Assembly: GCA_017309115.1 (NCBI GenBank)
Contig: JAFLEF010000027.1
Span: forward strand, 32,885 to 96,884
Reading direction: 5' to 3'
DNA: 64,000 nucleotides
Source: Verrucomicrobiota bacterium
GTDB taxonomy: Bacteria > Verrucomicrobiota > Verrucomicrobiia > Limisphaerales > UBA9464
Position numbers and translations under genes: made by a program. Position 1 is the first letter of the stretch. Each line of letters begins with the position of its first letter. The notes beneath the pieces were generated by a model, which saw nothing but the letters and a program-made list of their open reading frames with translations, had not been told where the DNA came from and made no database searches. Shown piece by piece: positions 34,541-43,540 of the stretch.

Positions 34541-34744
34541 ATGACGAATTCTGAAACGAGAACCGCGCAGTTGGAGTCGGAGACAGTGATTCCAGCTTGG
34601 CTGGAAACGGTGCGAGCCCAAGTCAGCAGCTTGAAGTTTGGCCAAGTGCAGATTGTGGTTCACGACGCTCGGGTAGTGCAGATCGAACGGGTGGAGAAGT
34701 TTCGGTTTGACGCCAAGCCGAATCGCAGTGGAGCGACCCAGTAA
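34541..34744 (+). CDS. YezD-family (DUF2292) small protein
   Basis: 67 aa from ATG 34541; a TTG 18 bp upstream is in frame but less likely. The core VSSLKFGQVQIVVHDARVVQIERVEKFRF matches the YezD/DUF2292 family, small proteins of unknown biochemical role that recur next to sulfate uptake and cysteine synthesis genes. It is the first gene after the palindromic operator and precedes the sulfate-binding protein by 44 bp, so it is likely expressed under sulfur limitation. No catalytic residues can be proposed. Confidence 0.82.
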   Translation: MTNSETRTAQLESETVIPAWLETVRAQVSSLKFGQVQIVVHDARVVQIERVEKFRFDAKPNRSGATQ

Positions 34745-34788
34745 GTTGGCTGCAGTTGGGTCTTGTTCGGTCTCGCCCTGATTGGTCC

Positions 34789-35814
34789 ATGAACGCGTTT
34801 CTTCGCTGGTTGTTCTTCTCGCGTTGGACCCTGCTGTTGAACTTGGTCCTCGGGGGGCTGGTTTGGGGCCGAGACGTCGAACTGCTGAATGTCTCCTTCG
34901 ATATCTCCCGGGAATTGTTTCAGGCCTATAATCCGGTGTTTGTGGAGCACTGGAGGAAGAGCGGGGGTGGCTCGCTGGTCATCCAGCAATCCCACGCCGG
35001 ATCTTCCAAACAGGCGCGGGCCGTCATCGATGGATTGGAGGGCGATGTCGTTACGTTCAATCTGGTGAGCGATATCGAGGCGCTGGCCTCCCGGGGCTTG
35101 GTGGCGGCTGACTGGCGCCAACGGTTTCCGAACGACTCCAGTCCCTTCACCTCGACAATTGTTTTTCTCACCCGTCGTGGGAATCCCAAGGGCATTCGGG
35201 ATTGGTCCGACCTCGCCCGGCCGGGGGTGTCGGTGATTGTTCCGAATCCAAAGACGTCGGGTAATGGCAAATACAGTTATCTGGCAGCGTATGGATACGC
35301 CCTCCGGCAATTCGGGCAGAATGATCAGCGAGCGCGTGAGTTTGTAGCGTCCATCTTCCGTAATGTTCCGGTGATGGAGGCAGGAGGCAGGGCGGCCTCC
35401 ACCACCTTTGTACAGCGGGAAATTGGTGATGTGCTGCTGACGTTTGAGGCTGAGGTACTCCTGAACTTGCAGGAGTTTGGCACCAATCGGTTCGAGCGGG
35501 TGACCCCTACCGTGAGCGTCCAGGCCGAAATGCCCGTTGCGGTGGTGGAGCGGGTGGCCAAGCGGCGGGGGACGTTGGTTTTGGCCAAAGCGTACCTTGA
35601 TTTTCTGTTCACTGAGGCCGGGCAGGATATTGCCGCCCAAAACTACTATCGGCCTCGTCTTGACTCGGTGGCACGCCGACATGCCGGCCTGTTTCCCGCG
35701 CTAGAACTCCTCTCCGTCGACCGAACGTTTGGCGGTTGGCGCAAGGCGACGGAAGTGCACTTTGCCGAGGGCGGCGTCTTCGATCAGGTCATCAACCAGA
35801 TTTCCCGCAGATAA
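34789..35814 (+). CDS. sbp: Sulfate/thiosulfate ABC transporter substrate-binding protein
   Basis: 341 aa from ATG 34789, giving signal peptide MNAFLRWLFFSRWTLLLNLVLGGLVWGRD. Family motifs: LLNVSFDISRELFQAYNPVF, QQSHAGSSKQARAVIDGLEGDVVTFN, FLTRRGNPKGIRDWSDLARPGVSVIVPNPKTSGNGKYSYLAAYGYA and EVLLNLQEF. SHAGSSKQA and PKTSGNGKYS are the sulfate-binding loops of CysP/Sbp. It delivers sulfate to a CysTWA transporter, but no permease or ATPase gene follows; the next genes are an AstE-like Zn enzyme and cysteine synthase. The transporter must be elsewhere, or the protein has another role. Confidence 0.93.
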   Translation: MNAFLRWLFFSRWTLLLNLVLGGLVWGRDVELLNVSFDISRELFQAYNPVFVEHWRKSGGGSLVIQQSHAGSSKQARAVIDGLEGDVVTFNLVSDIEALASRGLVAADWRQRFPNDSSPFTSTIVFLTRRGNPKGIRDWSDLARPGVSVIVPNPKTSGNGKYSYLAAYGYALRQFGQNDQRAREFVASIFRNVPVMEAGGRAASTTFVQREIGDVLLTFEAEVLLNLQEFGTNRFERVTPTVSVQAEMPVAVVERVAKRRGTLVLAKAYLDFLFTEAGQDIAAQNYYRPRLDSVARRHAGLFPALELLSVDRTFGGWRKATEVHFAEGGVFDQVINQISRR

Positions 35815-35860
35815 CAGTTCAATCTCAACTTCAACTTCGCCCTTGGGGCGATTCCTTCAT

Positions 35861-36697
35861 ATGCCTGTCAGTACCGATTCATCCACCTTCACCATGAGTG
35901 CGCCCGTTCGCCAGGCGTCCCGCCGCCGGTCCCTGATCCGTCTTTTGGAACCACTCGATCGGGTGGCGTCCGAGTGCACTCGGATTCTCTCCACCGGACA
36001 CAGCCACTTCGAGAACGATGGCGAGAACTACATGATTCCCCGGTTTCTTTACATCGGTCGTCCCGGGGGTGGGGAAATGATGCGGGTGGGCATCTTCGCC
36101 ACGATTCATGGTGACGAACCCGAAGGCGCAGTGGCCCTGGCGAGGTTACTCGACAATCTGGCCCGGCGGCCTGAATTGGGCGAAGGATTCGGGATCTTCA
36201 TTTATCCGCTCTGCAATCCGACGGGATTCGAAGACGGCACCCGGACGTCACGCAGTGGCCTGGATCTCAATCGGGAGTTTTGGAAAAACAGCGCCCAACC
36301 GGAAGTTCGATTCCTGGAGTCAGAGATCAACACCCACGGGTTTCACGGTATTGTCACCCTCCACAGTGACGACACCAGCGACGGACTTTACGGATTCGTC
36401 CGGGGAGCGGTTCTGTCCGAATACCTGCTTGAGCCAGCCCTGCGGGAGGCGAATCGATTTCTCCCCCGCAACCGTCGTTCGGTCATCGACGGTTTTGTTT
36501 CTCGTGAGGGAATCATCCATCAGGGATATCCCGGAATGCTGCAGTCGGCTCCCGGCAGCGTCCGTTCCCCGTTCGAGATTACTCTGGAGACTCCGCAGAA
36601 GGCCCCGCTCGACCGCCAGGTTTCGGCCTTGGTCAGTTCTTTGGAGACCATCCTTACGGAATATCGCCGGCTACAGTCCATCGCTCAAAACATCTAA
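35861..36697 (+). CDS. AstE/AspA-like M14-family zinc hydrolase
   Basis: 278 aa from ATG 35861. Zinc ligands are H83 and E86 in [10 protein letters not shown] and H168 in VTLHSDD; the substrate-carboxylate motif LDLNREFW (N137, R138) and a catalytic Glu in FEITLETP (about E243) complete the succinylglutamate desuccinylase/aspartoacylase signature. These enzymes deacylate N-acyl amino acids. Placement between a sulfate-binding protein and cysteine synthase suggests release of a sulfur amino acid or carboxylate from an N-acyl or peptide conjugate, but no family rule fixes the substrate. It starts 46 bp after sbp and ends 11 bp before cysK. Confidence 0.85.
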   Translation: MPVSTDSSTFTMSAPVRQASRRRSLIRLLEPLDRVASECTRILSTGHSHFENDGENYMIPRFLYIGRPGGGEMMRVGIFATIHGDEPEGAVALARLLDNLARRPELGEGFGIFIYPLCNPTGFEDGTRTSRSGLDLNREFWKNSAQPEVRFLESEINTHGFHGIVTLHSDDTSDGLYGFVRGAVLSEYLLEPALREANRFLPRNRRSVIDGFVSREGIIHQGYPGMLQSAPGSVRSPFEITLETPQKAPLDRQVSALVSSLETILTEYRRLQSIAQNI

Positions 36698-36708
36698 CCG
36701 CTTCAGCT

Positions 36709-37716
36709 GTGGCGCGTATCTTCAACGACATCACCGAGACGATTGGCAACACCCCGCTGGTTCGTCTGAACCGTACCGCCCGGCAACATGGGGCGGTGGC
36801 CACGGTGCTCCTCAAGCTGGAGTTCTTCAATCCGTTGAGCAGCGTCAAAGATCGGATTGCTGTGGCGATGATTGATGATGCTTTGGCGACGGGGCGGATC
36901 AACCAGGACACCGTTCTGATTGAACCCACCAGTGGCAACACCGGGATCGGGTTGGCGTTCGTGGCCGCCGCCCGGGGGTTGAAGCTGATTCTCACCATGC
37001 CGGAGACCATGAGTCTCGAGCGTCGGAAGCTGCTGAAAGTCCTGGGGGCTCGGTTGGTCTTGACGGAGGCGGCTGCCGGCATGCGCGGTGCCATCGCCAA
37101 GGCGGAGGAGTTGCACACCCAGGTGCCTAACAGCGTCATTCTTCAGCAATTCTCTAACCCTTCCAATCCGGCGGTCCATCGCCGCACCACGGCCGAGGAA
37201 ATTTGGCGGGATACTGAAGGACAGGTGGATTTTGTGGTGGCCGGAGTCGGGACCGGCGGAACCCTGACGGGGGTGGGTGAGGCTCTCAAGGAGCGCAAAC
37301 CGTCCTTGCGGATGGTGGCGGTTGAGCCGCGGCGTTCGCCGGTGATCAGCGGCGGCACCCCAGGTTCTCACAAGCTTCAAGGGATTGGTCCTGGTTTTGT
37401 GCCGGACAACCTGAATCGGGAGGTCATTGATGAAATTATCACGGTCTTGGAGGAGGACTCCGGACCCATCTCCAAAGAGGTTAACCGGCTCGAGGGAATT
37501 CCCGTGGGTATCTCCAGCGGGGCGGCGATTTGGGCGGCCTTGGAACTGGCCCGGCGACCCGCCAACCGCGGCAAGACTATCGTGGCGATTGTTCCCTCGT
37601 GTTGTGAACGATACCTCTCGACTTGGCTTTTCGCGGACATTCCTCTTGGTAGTGACCCGGTGGACTTTAGTGTGCCGACGATTCCAGCCAGCCCGCCGGC
37701 GGCAGTTCCGGCTTGA
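36709..37716 (+). CDS. cysK: Cysteine synthase (O-acetylserine sulfhydrylase)
   Basis: 335 aa from a GTG at 36709. PLP lysine K47 in [11 protein letters not shown], the substrate loop [11 protein letters not shown], the phosphate-binding [14 protein letters not shown] and the PLP-pyridine Ser in [11 protein letters not shown] are all present. It makes cysteine from O-acetylserine and sulfide, the last step of assimilatory sulfate reduction. The ~25-residue Pro/Ala/Ser-rich tail is unusual. It is the last gene of the yezD-sbp-AstE-like-cysK operon, and so is likely controlled from the palindrome at 34.5 kb. Confidence 0.95.
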   Translation: MARIFNDITETIGNTPLVRLNRTARQHGAVATVLLKLEFFNPLSSVKDRIAVAMIDDALATGRINQDTVLIEPTSGNTGIGLAFVAAARGLKLILTMPETMSLERRKLLKVLGARLVLTEAAAGMRGAIAKAEELHTQVPNSVILQQFSNPSNPAVHRRTTAEEIWRDTEGQVDFVVAGVGTGGTLTGVGEALKERKPSLRMVAVEPRRSPVISGGTPGSHKLQGIGPGFVPDNLNREVIDEIITVLEEDSGPISKEVNRLEGIPVGISSGAAIWAALELARRPANRGKTIVAIVPSCCERYLSTWLFADIPLGSDPVDFSVPTIPASPPAAVPA

Positions 37717-37887
37717 TTTTGCGGGCTCATTGGCAAACGGCGGGTTTTGCCGGGGGTGGATGCGATGAGCCTGCGGCCCGGGCCGACGAAGTGAAAGGTC
37801 TTATGCTTTTGCGCCGATCTAGCGGTAAAAAATGGATCTGGCCTGATCCTTCGTCGGCTCCGGGATTCTCCTTCCTCCTCGTTCTCC

Positions 37888-38046
37888 ATGCCCTTGATTG
37901 ATCGATTGATCGTTTGGGGATGGGCGCTTGGCATTTACGCGTGGGCCGTCCTGCAAATCCAGTTGCCGAATGAAGAAACCGCAGCCCACGATCCCGTAGG
38001 AGCGCTACCGGCCGGCCCCAACAGTTCGTTACCGTCGTCTTGGTGA
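37888..38046 (+). CDS. Possible small single-span membrane protein (52 aa)
   Basis: ATG 37888 to TGA 38046. Residues 5-24 (DRLIVWGWALGIYAWAVLQI) could form one transmembrane helix, followed by a short polar Pro/Ser-rich tail. It lies in the 330-bp gap between cysK and the convergent pyruvyl transferase and ends 2 bp from that gene's stop. I recognise no family; it may be a real small membrane protein or chance. The rest of the gap (37717-37887) has partly complementary segments (37721-37772) but no T-run. Confidence 0.35.
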   Translation: MPLIDRLIVWGWALGIYAWAVLQIQLPNEETAAHDPVGALPAGPNSSLPSSW

Positions 38047-38048
38047 CT

Positions 38049-39080
38049 TTAGTTCCGCTTCAACTGAGTGAACTGCTGACGCCAACGTTCGATGTTGGCG
38101 ACCGGAAGACGGATCGTGAACGGACGAGGGTGATCAATCCAGTCCCGTACCTGATTGAGATCTTCCCGGGGTACGGTGACGAGCCCAGTGTCCTTGGCAA
38201 TCTCCTTCGCCCGATTATCGACCTCTAGGATCAGCGCGCGGCGACGGTGATTGAGGCAGTGGATTCCCCCATGAAGACGAGTGCCGATGAAGTCAAACGA
38301 CTCCTCGGAACGGATGAATTCGTTGAAGGCCTGGAAATCTCGTTCAAGAATCTGCCAGTTGGCTTTGAAAGTCGATAGGTAGTTCAAATCAAACTGGCCT
38401 TGCGGGAAGACATAGAGCTTTTCGTACTTGGTACTGAGGAGTTCGATTAGTTTGCGGTCGTACTCCAGGTGCTTGCTGTAGTCGGTGAGCGTAATCAGGA
38501 CGTTCCGGGCCTTCTGATGGGGAAACTCTTCAGGACGGGCGTCGGCCAGGGGCCACATCGTAGGGCAGGCGGTGTTCACCACATTCCGGTATCCGATGCT
38601 CCGGAGCTTGGCCTCGGTGTAACTGTCGCGGACGGAATGAAGGCCGTGGTCAGTGAGCAGAAACTTGAGAAAAATCCGGGTAAACAGGTTGGGATTGCCT
38701 TCGTAACGCCACCAGCCGACGCCGAGCAGGTGAGCCCGTTTCATTCCGGGGGCATGGCGCATGGAGATCACCCACTGGCGGTAGCGATTCATTTGCGAAT
38801 TCAGCAGATTAGTACCGCCGGCGATAGTGACGTCTGCGGATCGCATCTGCCGTCGCTCCTGGGCGTTGGGCGTTGAGAAGGTGGAGAGTCGAATGACATT
38901 CCAACCTTGGAAGATTCTGTCGATTTCCCGGGTGACGGCCTGCTGGATGACCAGGTTTCCCAGATTGCCGGCCGGCTTCCCGGTGCGATCCAGCAGGCCT
39001 GGGTCGAAAAGGCAAAGGGTCATGGCGTTTGGAGGATTAGACTGGGGTCGCGACGCAACGGGAGTTTCGGAGAGTGTCAT
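38049..39080 (-). CDS. Polysaccharide pyruvyl transferase family protein (second of pair)
   Basis: 343 aa from ATG 39080, overlapping the upstream gene's stop by 4 bp (ATGA). Family marks: DVTIAGGTNLLNSQ near the first GT-B domain, SVRDSYTEAKLRSIGY, and the C-terminal DFIGTRLHGGIHCLNHRRRALILEVDNRAKEIAKDTG that forms the active-site half shared with CsaB/WcaK. Such enzymes add pyruvate ketals to surface polysaccharides using phosphoenolpyruvate; some members are sugar transferases. Here it probably acts in the cytoplasm on exopolysaccharide precursors with the coupled upstream homologue. Confidence 0.88.
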   Translation of the reverse strand: MTLSETPVASRPQSNPPNAMTLCLFDPGLLDRTGKPAGNLGNLVIQQAVTREIDRIFQGWNVIRLSTFSTPNAQERRQMRSADVTIAGGTNLLNSQMNRYRQWVISMRHAPGMKRAHLLGVGWWRYEGNPNLFTRIFLKFLLTDHGLHSVRDSYTEAKLRSIGYRNVVNTACPTMWPLADARPEEFPHQKARNVLITLTDYSKHLEYDRKLIELLSTKYEKLYVFPQGQFDLNYLSTFKANWQILERDFQAFNEFIRSEESFDFIGTRLHGGIHCLNHRRRALILEVDNRAKEIAKDTGLVTVPREDLNQVRDWIDHPRPFTIRLPVANIERWRQQFTQLKRN

Positions 39081-40369
39081 CGGGGTTGATTGGAGTTTGC
39101 ACTCAAATTCCCAGGTACCGCGGCCCAAACCTCGCGGTTCCACTGCCGTTGCCGGTCCGCTGCTTCGCGGCATTCGGCCCGAAGGTGAGCGGCCTTTCGC
39201 CAGTGTTGCGCCATCCGGGCGACCAGAGTCGTCGCCACTTCGGGTTGGTCGAGGTACACCACGCTCATCGCGGCACCAAACATTCCGGCCAGTCCGTCGA
39301 ACTTGGAGGCGTAATACTGCGAGGCTGCCAAACCAATAACGGGAATTCCTTGGGCCAGTGCGAAGACGGCGGCGTGGTAACTGCCCGTGACCACCACGCG
39401 GCATCGGCGGACACGGCGAATCACTTCCAGCGGATCAAAGGGGCAGGCTTCACGATAGACCTGGCATGATGACGGAAGAGCTGCCCGGGCGGCCGGTTCG
39501 TCCGGTTCCTTCTGACCAAAGTAAATGGGGCAGGGCATCACTGGGACGTTAAGACCCTGCGCAAACTCAGCCACCAAGTGGCCGACTTTAACGAGATCCA
39601 TAGCCTGGGGATTGGCGTACTTCGCGATCCGGATATTAAAGCCGAGATGATCGCCGAGTTCGTCGACCCGTTCGCGGGCGGCCAGTTCGATGGCCCCATC
39701 GCCGGTGACCCGATACTGGGAATCGGTCACCCCGAGTTCCTGAAGCAGCCGGGGACCGAGAATTCCTTCGCGAAGTCCGATGAGACGGCTGCGACGAAGC
39801 ATGGTGCCCAAAAGCTCCCGGGTGTCCGGCCGATTGATGGGACCCAAGCCCTGGCCGAACAGGAAGGTTGGGATTCCCAGGGATTGGGCGATGAGCAGAA
39901 CTTTGGTGCAGCGGACCGCCGGCCCGGCGAAGGTGTCGTTGAAGTATCCGCCACCGGCCGCGATCACCAGATCGGATCGCCGCAGTTGGTCCAACTCCAC
40001 CTGGGTCTGGGGATCAGCCTGGCCGCGTAGGCGGTTCCGCCAGGCAATGATCCGCAGGTACTGGTCGGCATTTCGCAACAACCAGTGCCGTTCGAAGGCT
40101 TCCATCCCCAGGAACCGGGCCAGCCGATCCGGGAGCAACTGGCGCCAGGACAGTCGATACAACCCCGAGGCAGAGATTCGCTTGGCCGCCGGGCAATGTC
40201 GGGCCAACCAATCGGCAGGCTTGGTTGGGGTGACAATGCGGGCGTCTGGAAAGAGACAGTGAGCTCGTTCCACGTCCATGATCAACATGGCCATGTCGCC
40301 CACGTTGGCCATGGTTTGATTGGGGTGCTCGATCCAGATGGATTGGGGCGGAGAGGAAGTAGAGGTCAT
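39077..40369 (-). CDS. Polysaccharide pyruvyl transferase family protein (first of pair)
   Basis: 430 aa from ATG 40369 (MTSTSSPPQSIWIEHPNQ); the longer in-frame start adds an unrelated stretch. Motifs: LVIAAGGGYFNDTF, GQGLGPINRP, LIGLREGILGPRLLQELGV with YRVTGDGAIEL, and CRVVVTGSYHAAVFALAQGIPVIGLAASQYYASKFDGLAGMFG, the WcaK/CsaB-type nucleotide/substrate region. The two genes of the pair are only distantly alike, so they are not a recent duplication. It probably modifies or builds a surface polysaccharide together with the downstream homologue. Confidence 0.87.
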   Translation of the reverse strand: MTSTSSPPQSIWIEHPNQTMANVGDMAMLIMDVERAHCLFPDARIVTPTKPADWLARHCPAAKRISASGLYRLSWRQLLPDRLARFLGMEAFERHWLLRNADQYLRIIAWRNRLRGQADPQTQVELDQLRRSDLVIAAGGGYFNDTFAGPAVRCTKVLLIAQSLGIPTFLFGQGLGPINRPDTRELLGTMLRRSRLIGLREGILGPRLLQELGVTDSQYRVTGDGAIELAARERVDELGDHLGFNIRIAKYANPQAMDLVKVGHLVAEFAQGLNVPVMPCPIYFGQKEPDEPAARAALPSSCQVYREACPFDPLEVIRRVRRCRVVVTGSYHAAVFALAQGIPVIGLAASQYYASKFDGLAGMFGAAMSVVYLDQPEVATTLVARMAQHWRKAAHLRAECREAADRQRQWNREVWAAVPGNLSANSNQPR

Positions 40370-40778
40370 TCGGAGAGAACGTCCCTGGAAGGAGACGAGG
40401 AGTCGTTCGCGGCCCTGCGTAGGGTATGGGACCGGCTCCGATAGCCTAACCGCAGAGAGAGTTAGGGAGATTCCGCGTCCAGGCAACTGGAACCTCTTCC
40501 ACCGCGGAATTCACCGGAATTCACCATCTGAGGAACTGACGGGTCCGTCAGTTCAGATTGTGAAGTCAAGAAACGGTACCTTCCCGGTGAGGGAATCCTG
40601 CTGACGTACCAAGTCCGCCAGGGTTGTTTCATCGAGTACCTTGTCGGTCGCATCCCGGATGACCACCGGTCGGCCTGTCTCCTGTTGGGAGATGCATGGC
40701 GGCTGATTCCGGGGGGATTCCGGGGCAAATCGACTGTTCCGATCCTTGCAGCTTCGGGGGACCTTTCTACTGTGCGGC
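40370..40778. other. Intergenic region with possible gene remnant
   Basis: About 410 bp between the divergent pyruvyl-transferase and HIT genes. On the minus strand from ~40670 to 40553 a GTG-initiated stretch reads VVIRDATDKVLDETTLADLV and continues to a TGA at 40553, which looks more protein-like than its surroundings, but the frame has no plausible start further up without running antisense to HIT. It may be a tiny gene or the tail of a decayed one. Two direct copies of GAATTCACC lie at 40507-40525. Confidence 0.3.
40533..40554. repeat. Perfect inverted repeat, possible operator or terminator
   Basis: GAACTGACGG-GT-CCGTCAGTTC, 10-bp arms around 2 bp. Its right arm touches the stop codon (40553-40555, minus strand) of the possible gene remnant. 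No T-run follows on either strand, so an operator is as likely as a terminator. Confidence 0.5.
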
Positions 40779-41279
40779 ATGGAAGTGTTGCACGCGCCGT
40801 GGCGCATCGGATACGTCCTGGCCCCCAAGCGACCCGTGGCGCCAGATGGAGTCTCGCTGTTCAGTGAGATCGGCCAGAGTTCCGAGGATGTGACCAATCT
40901 GGTCGTGGCTCGGGGCCGACACTGCTTTGTGGTGCTCAATGCGTATCCGTACAACGCCGGACACTTGATGGTCGTGCCGTATCGGCAGGTCGCGGGACTG
41001 GACGAACTCAACGACGAGGAAGCACTCGAGTTGATGCAGTTGTCCCAACGATGTGTGCGCGCCTTGCGAGTGACGCTGAAGCCGCAGGGCTTCAATGTAG
41101 GGCTCAATCTGGGCAAGTGTGCCGGCGCCGGAATTGTGGAGCATCTGCACTTACACGTGGTGCCACGCTGGGAAGGCGATACCAATTTCATGCCCGTCCT
41201 GGGAGCGACCGGGGTTTTGCCGGAAGCGCTCCAGGAAACGGCTGCGAAATTGCGTGCGGAACTCTCCCGACTATCCTGA
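40779..41279 (+). CDS. HIT-family nucleotide hydrolase/phosphorylase
   Basis: 166 aa from ATG 40779. The histidine-triad motif is VEHLHLHVVPRW near residue 127, and the family core FVVLNAYPYNAGHLMVVPYRQV precedes it. The N-terminal WRIGYV and the overall length resemble Ap4A-phosphorylase-like HIT proteins rather than short HINT proteins. It hydrolyses or transfers nucleoside phosphoramidates or dinucleoside polyphosphates in the cytosol; the exact substrate is not visible. phoH begins 16 bp downstream, so the two are probably co-transcribed. Confidence 0.9.
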   Translation: MEVLHAPWRIGYVLAPKRPVAPDGVSLFSEIGQSSEDVTNLVVARGRHCFVVLNAYPYNAGHLMVVPYRQVAGLDELNDEEALELMQLSQRCVRALRVTLKPQGFNVGLNLGKCAGAGIVEHLHLHVVPRWEGDTNFMPVLGATGVLPEALQETAAKLRAELSRLS

Positions 41280-41295
41280 GCTCCTTCCAAGTCCT

Positions 41296-42264
41296 GTGAT
41301 TACCGAAACTCTGCACTTCGATTCCGCTCGCGCCGCCCAGGCCCTGTACGCCCAAGACGACAAAAACCTGCGCTCCCTTGAAGCGGAACTGGGCGTGAAG
41401 GCCACTTCGCGGGACGGCTGGATTAAGTTGGAGGGCGAAGCGGCGGCAGTGGAGCGTGCCAAGCGCCTGTTCCTGGCCCTGCAGAAGTCCAGTCAGGAGG
41501 CCGGTGCCGCCAAACCCCGGGAGTTTTCCTACGCGCTCAATCTGGTGAAGAATGAAGGGGCGGACGCGTTGGATCAGCTGTTTTCCAACCGGGTGCAAAC
41601 GTCCTCCAAGAAGGCACCGGTCACCCCCAAAACGGTGGGACAACAGCAGTACGTGCAGGCCATTCGGGATCATGATCTGACCTTTGGCATTGGTCCGGCC
41701 GGCACGGGCAAAACTTACCTGGCGATGGCCATGGCCGTGGCCGCGCTGCGCGACGGCAAGGTCAGCCGAATCATTCTGACCCGTCCAGCGGTCGAAGCCG
41801 GGGAGGCCTTGGGGTTCCTGCCGGGGGATCTGTATCAAAAACTGGATCCGTACCTCCGCCCCCTCTACGACGCCCTGCACGACATGTTGCCGGCGGACGA
41901 AATCCAAAAGCACATGGAACGTGGGGTCATTGAGATCGCGCCGTTGGCCTATATGCGCGGTCGGACACTGAACAATTCCTTCATCGTCCTGGATGAGGCC
42001 CAGAACACGACGACCGAGCAGATGCTGATGTTTCTTACCCGGCTTGGCTTTGGGTCGAAGGTGGTGGTCACGGGCGATCCCACGCAGATTGATCTGCCGA
42101 CGAGCAAACGGTCCGGTTTGGTGGAGGCGCAGCAGGCGCTGACCCAGGTGGAGGGCATTGGAATGGTTCGCTTTGAGAAGCGGGACGTCGTCCGGCATCC
42201 GCTGGTGCAACGGATCGTCAATGCCTACGAGCTCCACCGGCAACCCCAACTGCCGCGGGCTTAG
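41296..42264 (+). CDS. phoH: PhoH-family ATPase
   Basis: 322 aa from GTG 41296, right after the HIT gene; longer in-frame starts would run through the HIT coding region. An N-terminal KH-like/wedge region (1-70) is followed by the PhoH P-loop domain: Walker A GPAGTGKTYLA, the RPAVEAGEALGFLPGDLYQKLDPYLRPLYD segment, Walker B IVLDEAQNTTTEQM and sensor VVTGDPTQIDLP. PhoH proteins are RNA-associated ATPases whose role in ribosome or RNA maintenance is not fully known. The family is often next to ybeY, which is not present here. Confidence 0.94.
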   Translation: MITETLHFDSARAAQALYAQDDKNLRSLEAELGVKATSRDGWIKLEGEAAAVERAKRLFLALQKSSQEAGAAKPREFSYALNLVKNEGADALDQLFSNRVQTSSKKAPVTPKTVGQQQYVQAIRDHDLTFGIGPAGTGKTYLAMAMAVAALRDGKVSRIILTRPAVEAGEALGFLPGDLYQKLDPYLRPLYDALHDMLPADEIQKHMERGVIEIAPLAYMRGRTLNNSFIVLDEAQNTTTEQMLMFLTRLGFGSKVVVTGDPTQIDLPTSKRSGLVEAQQALTQVEGIGMVRFEKRDVVRHPLVQRIVNAYELHRQPQLPRA

Positions 42265-42414
42265 TCGGAGCGCCGGGGTGGGTGGAGTGGGTACCGCAAT
42301 CCAGAGCCGGATCGCGCGAAGAGGTGGAGTCAGAATCGAGCTCGAGAATTCTCCCTCACGGGGGGCGAGGTTTCCCCCCACCTTCCTACAGGCGAATCGA
42401 GAACTGGGGCTCCC

Positions 42415-43269
42415 TCAATCCGGATAACCCTTGGACGCCGCGATCACGACGCCTTCGGCATCCATGCGGGAGAAACCGCGAATCGCTCGTTTGCGGCGTT
42501 CCGCCCGCATCTTGTCTAGTTCGTCGTCCAGGTGATCCCGCTCGCGGCGTTTGACCTGACGGTGATGCAGGTGCGCCTGGAGCGCTGCAAACCAGGCGTT
42601 GCGGCAGCGAACACCCACGTGGAAGAGGCGGTTGGCGAAGTCGGAATCCTCGCGGCCCCAGACTCCATCATAGAGCTCATCGAAGCCGTCGACGGTGAGG
42701 AAATCCGACCGCTGAACGGCGAGGTTGCATCCGCGGATGGACGATTCGAATGGCTTGGGACGGGAAAGAATTGATCCCAGCAGCGGCCAGTGGAGGACGT
42801 TCTTCCGATTCTCCAGACCGGTCAGCCAAGGCGACGGCCACCAGCGCCCGGCCAGACCCCCCTTCAGCAGCCGTTCGGTCTCGCCGGGCGGGAGGAAGCA
42901 GCGTTTTCCTTGGACGAACTGTCCCGTGGCGGCGAGTCGAACATGGTCCGCCACGAAGGCCGGATGGAGCAGTGTGTCGTGATCGAGGAAGAGGAGCAGC
43001 GGGGCCGTCGAATAGCGCGCCCCCAAGTTGCGAACTCGAGACTGCCGGAAGCCGGTGTCCTCCTGGCGCACGTGACACCAGCAGGCCGGGGAAGCGGTGA
43101 GAACGGAAGCGATGGCGGCGGCGGTCTCCGGACGTGAACCATCATCGGCAATGACCAGTTGAAAGTTCGGCTCGGTCTGCTGCAGGGCCGAATGAAGCAC
43201 CAGGCTCAGGGCTTCCGGCCAGTTGTACGTACTGATGATGATGGCCGCCTTGGGCGGTCCGGTTCGCAT
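42415..43269 (-). CDS. Glycosyltransferase family 2 protein
   Basis: 284 aa from ATG 43269 (a TTG 18 bp upstream is in frame). GT-A fold: AAIIISTYNWPEALSLVLHSAL at the N-terminus, nucleotide-sugar motif LVIADDGSRPET, the DxD-like metal motif LLLFLDHDTLL, and a C-terminal acceptor region RGCNLAVQRSDFLTVDGFDELYDGVWGREDSDFANRL, which matches the galactosyltransferase-type GT2 C-terminal (GFDExxxGWGxEDxDL) pattern. No membrane helices. It probably adds a sugar to LPS or exopolysaccharide. It is divergent from the GT4 gene across ~270 bp, where I saw no strong promoter. Confidence 0.9.
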   Translation of the reverse strand: MRTGPPKAAIIISTYNWPEALSLVLHSALQQTEPNFQLVIADDGSRPETAAAIASVLTASPACWCHVRQEDTGFRQSRVRNLGARYSTAPLLLFLDHDTLLHPAFVADHVRLAATGQFVQGKRCFLPPGETERLLKGGLAGRWWPSPWLTGLENRKNVLHWPLLGSILSRPKPFESSIRGCNLAVQRSDFLTVDGFDELYDGVWGREDSDFANRLFHVGVRCRNAWFAALQAHLHHRQVKRRERDHLDDELDKMRAERRKRAIRGFSRMDAEGVVIAASKGYPD

Positions 43270-43540
43270 GCACGGAGTTGGCCTCAAGCCGGTCTCGGGT
43301 CCAAATTAATTTCCGACATCGTCGGGGAAAGACGAGGACAGATCCTAGCCTCGACAACCTAGCTTGACCCTGTAGATGGGGAACTCTGAGACTCGAAGTC
43401 GAACGAATGCATGTCCGCAGCTTTCAGGAACCGGTCCCAACTCTGAATTGTTTCGGGTCTCTTCACGCCCGGGCCCGAAGTTGGATCGGGCGGAATCGGG
43501 CAGTTATCCGGAACCTTCTGAACCGCCGGGAGCCGTGGAA

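Noticed and set aside
40553-41290. 245-aa minus-strand ORF opposite the HIT gene
   Set aside because: Most of it is a mirror frame of HIT; only the last ~40 codons look protein-like and are described separately.
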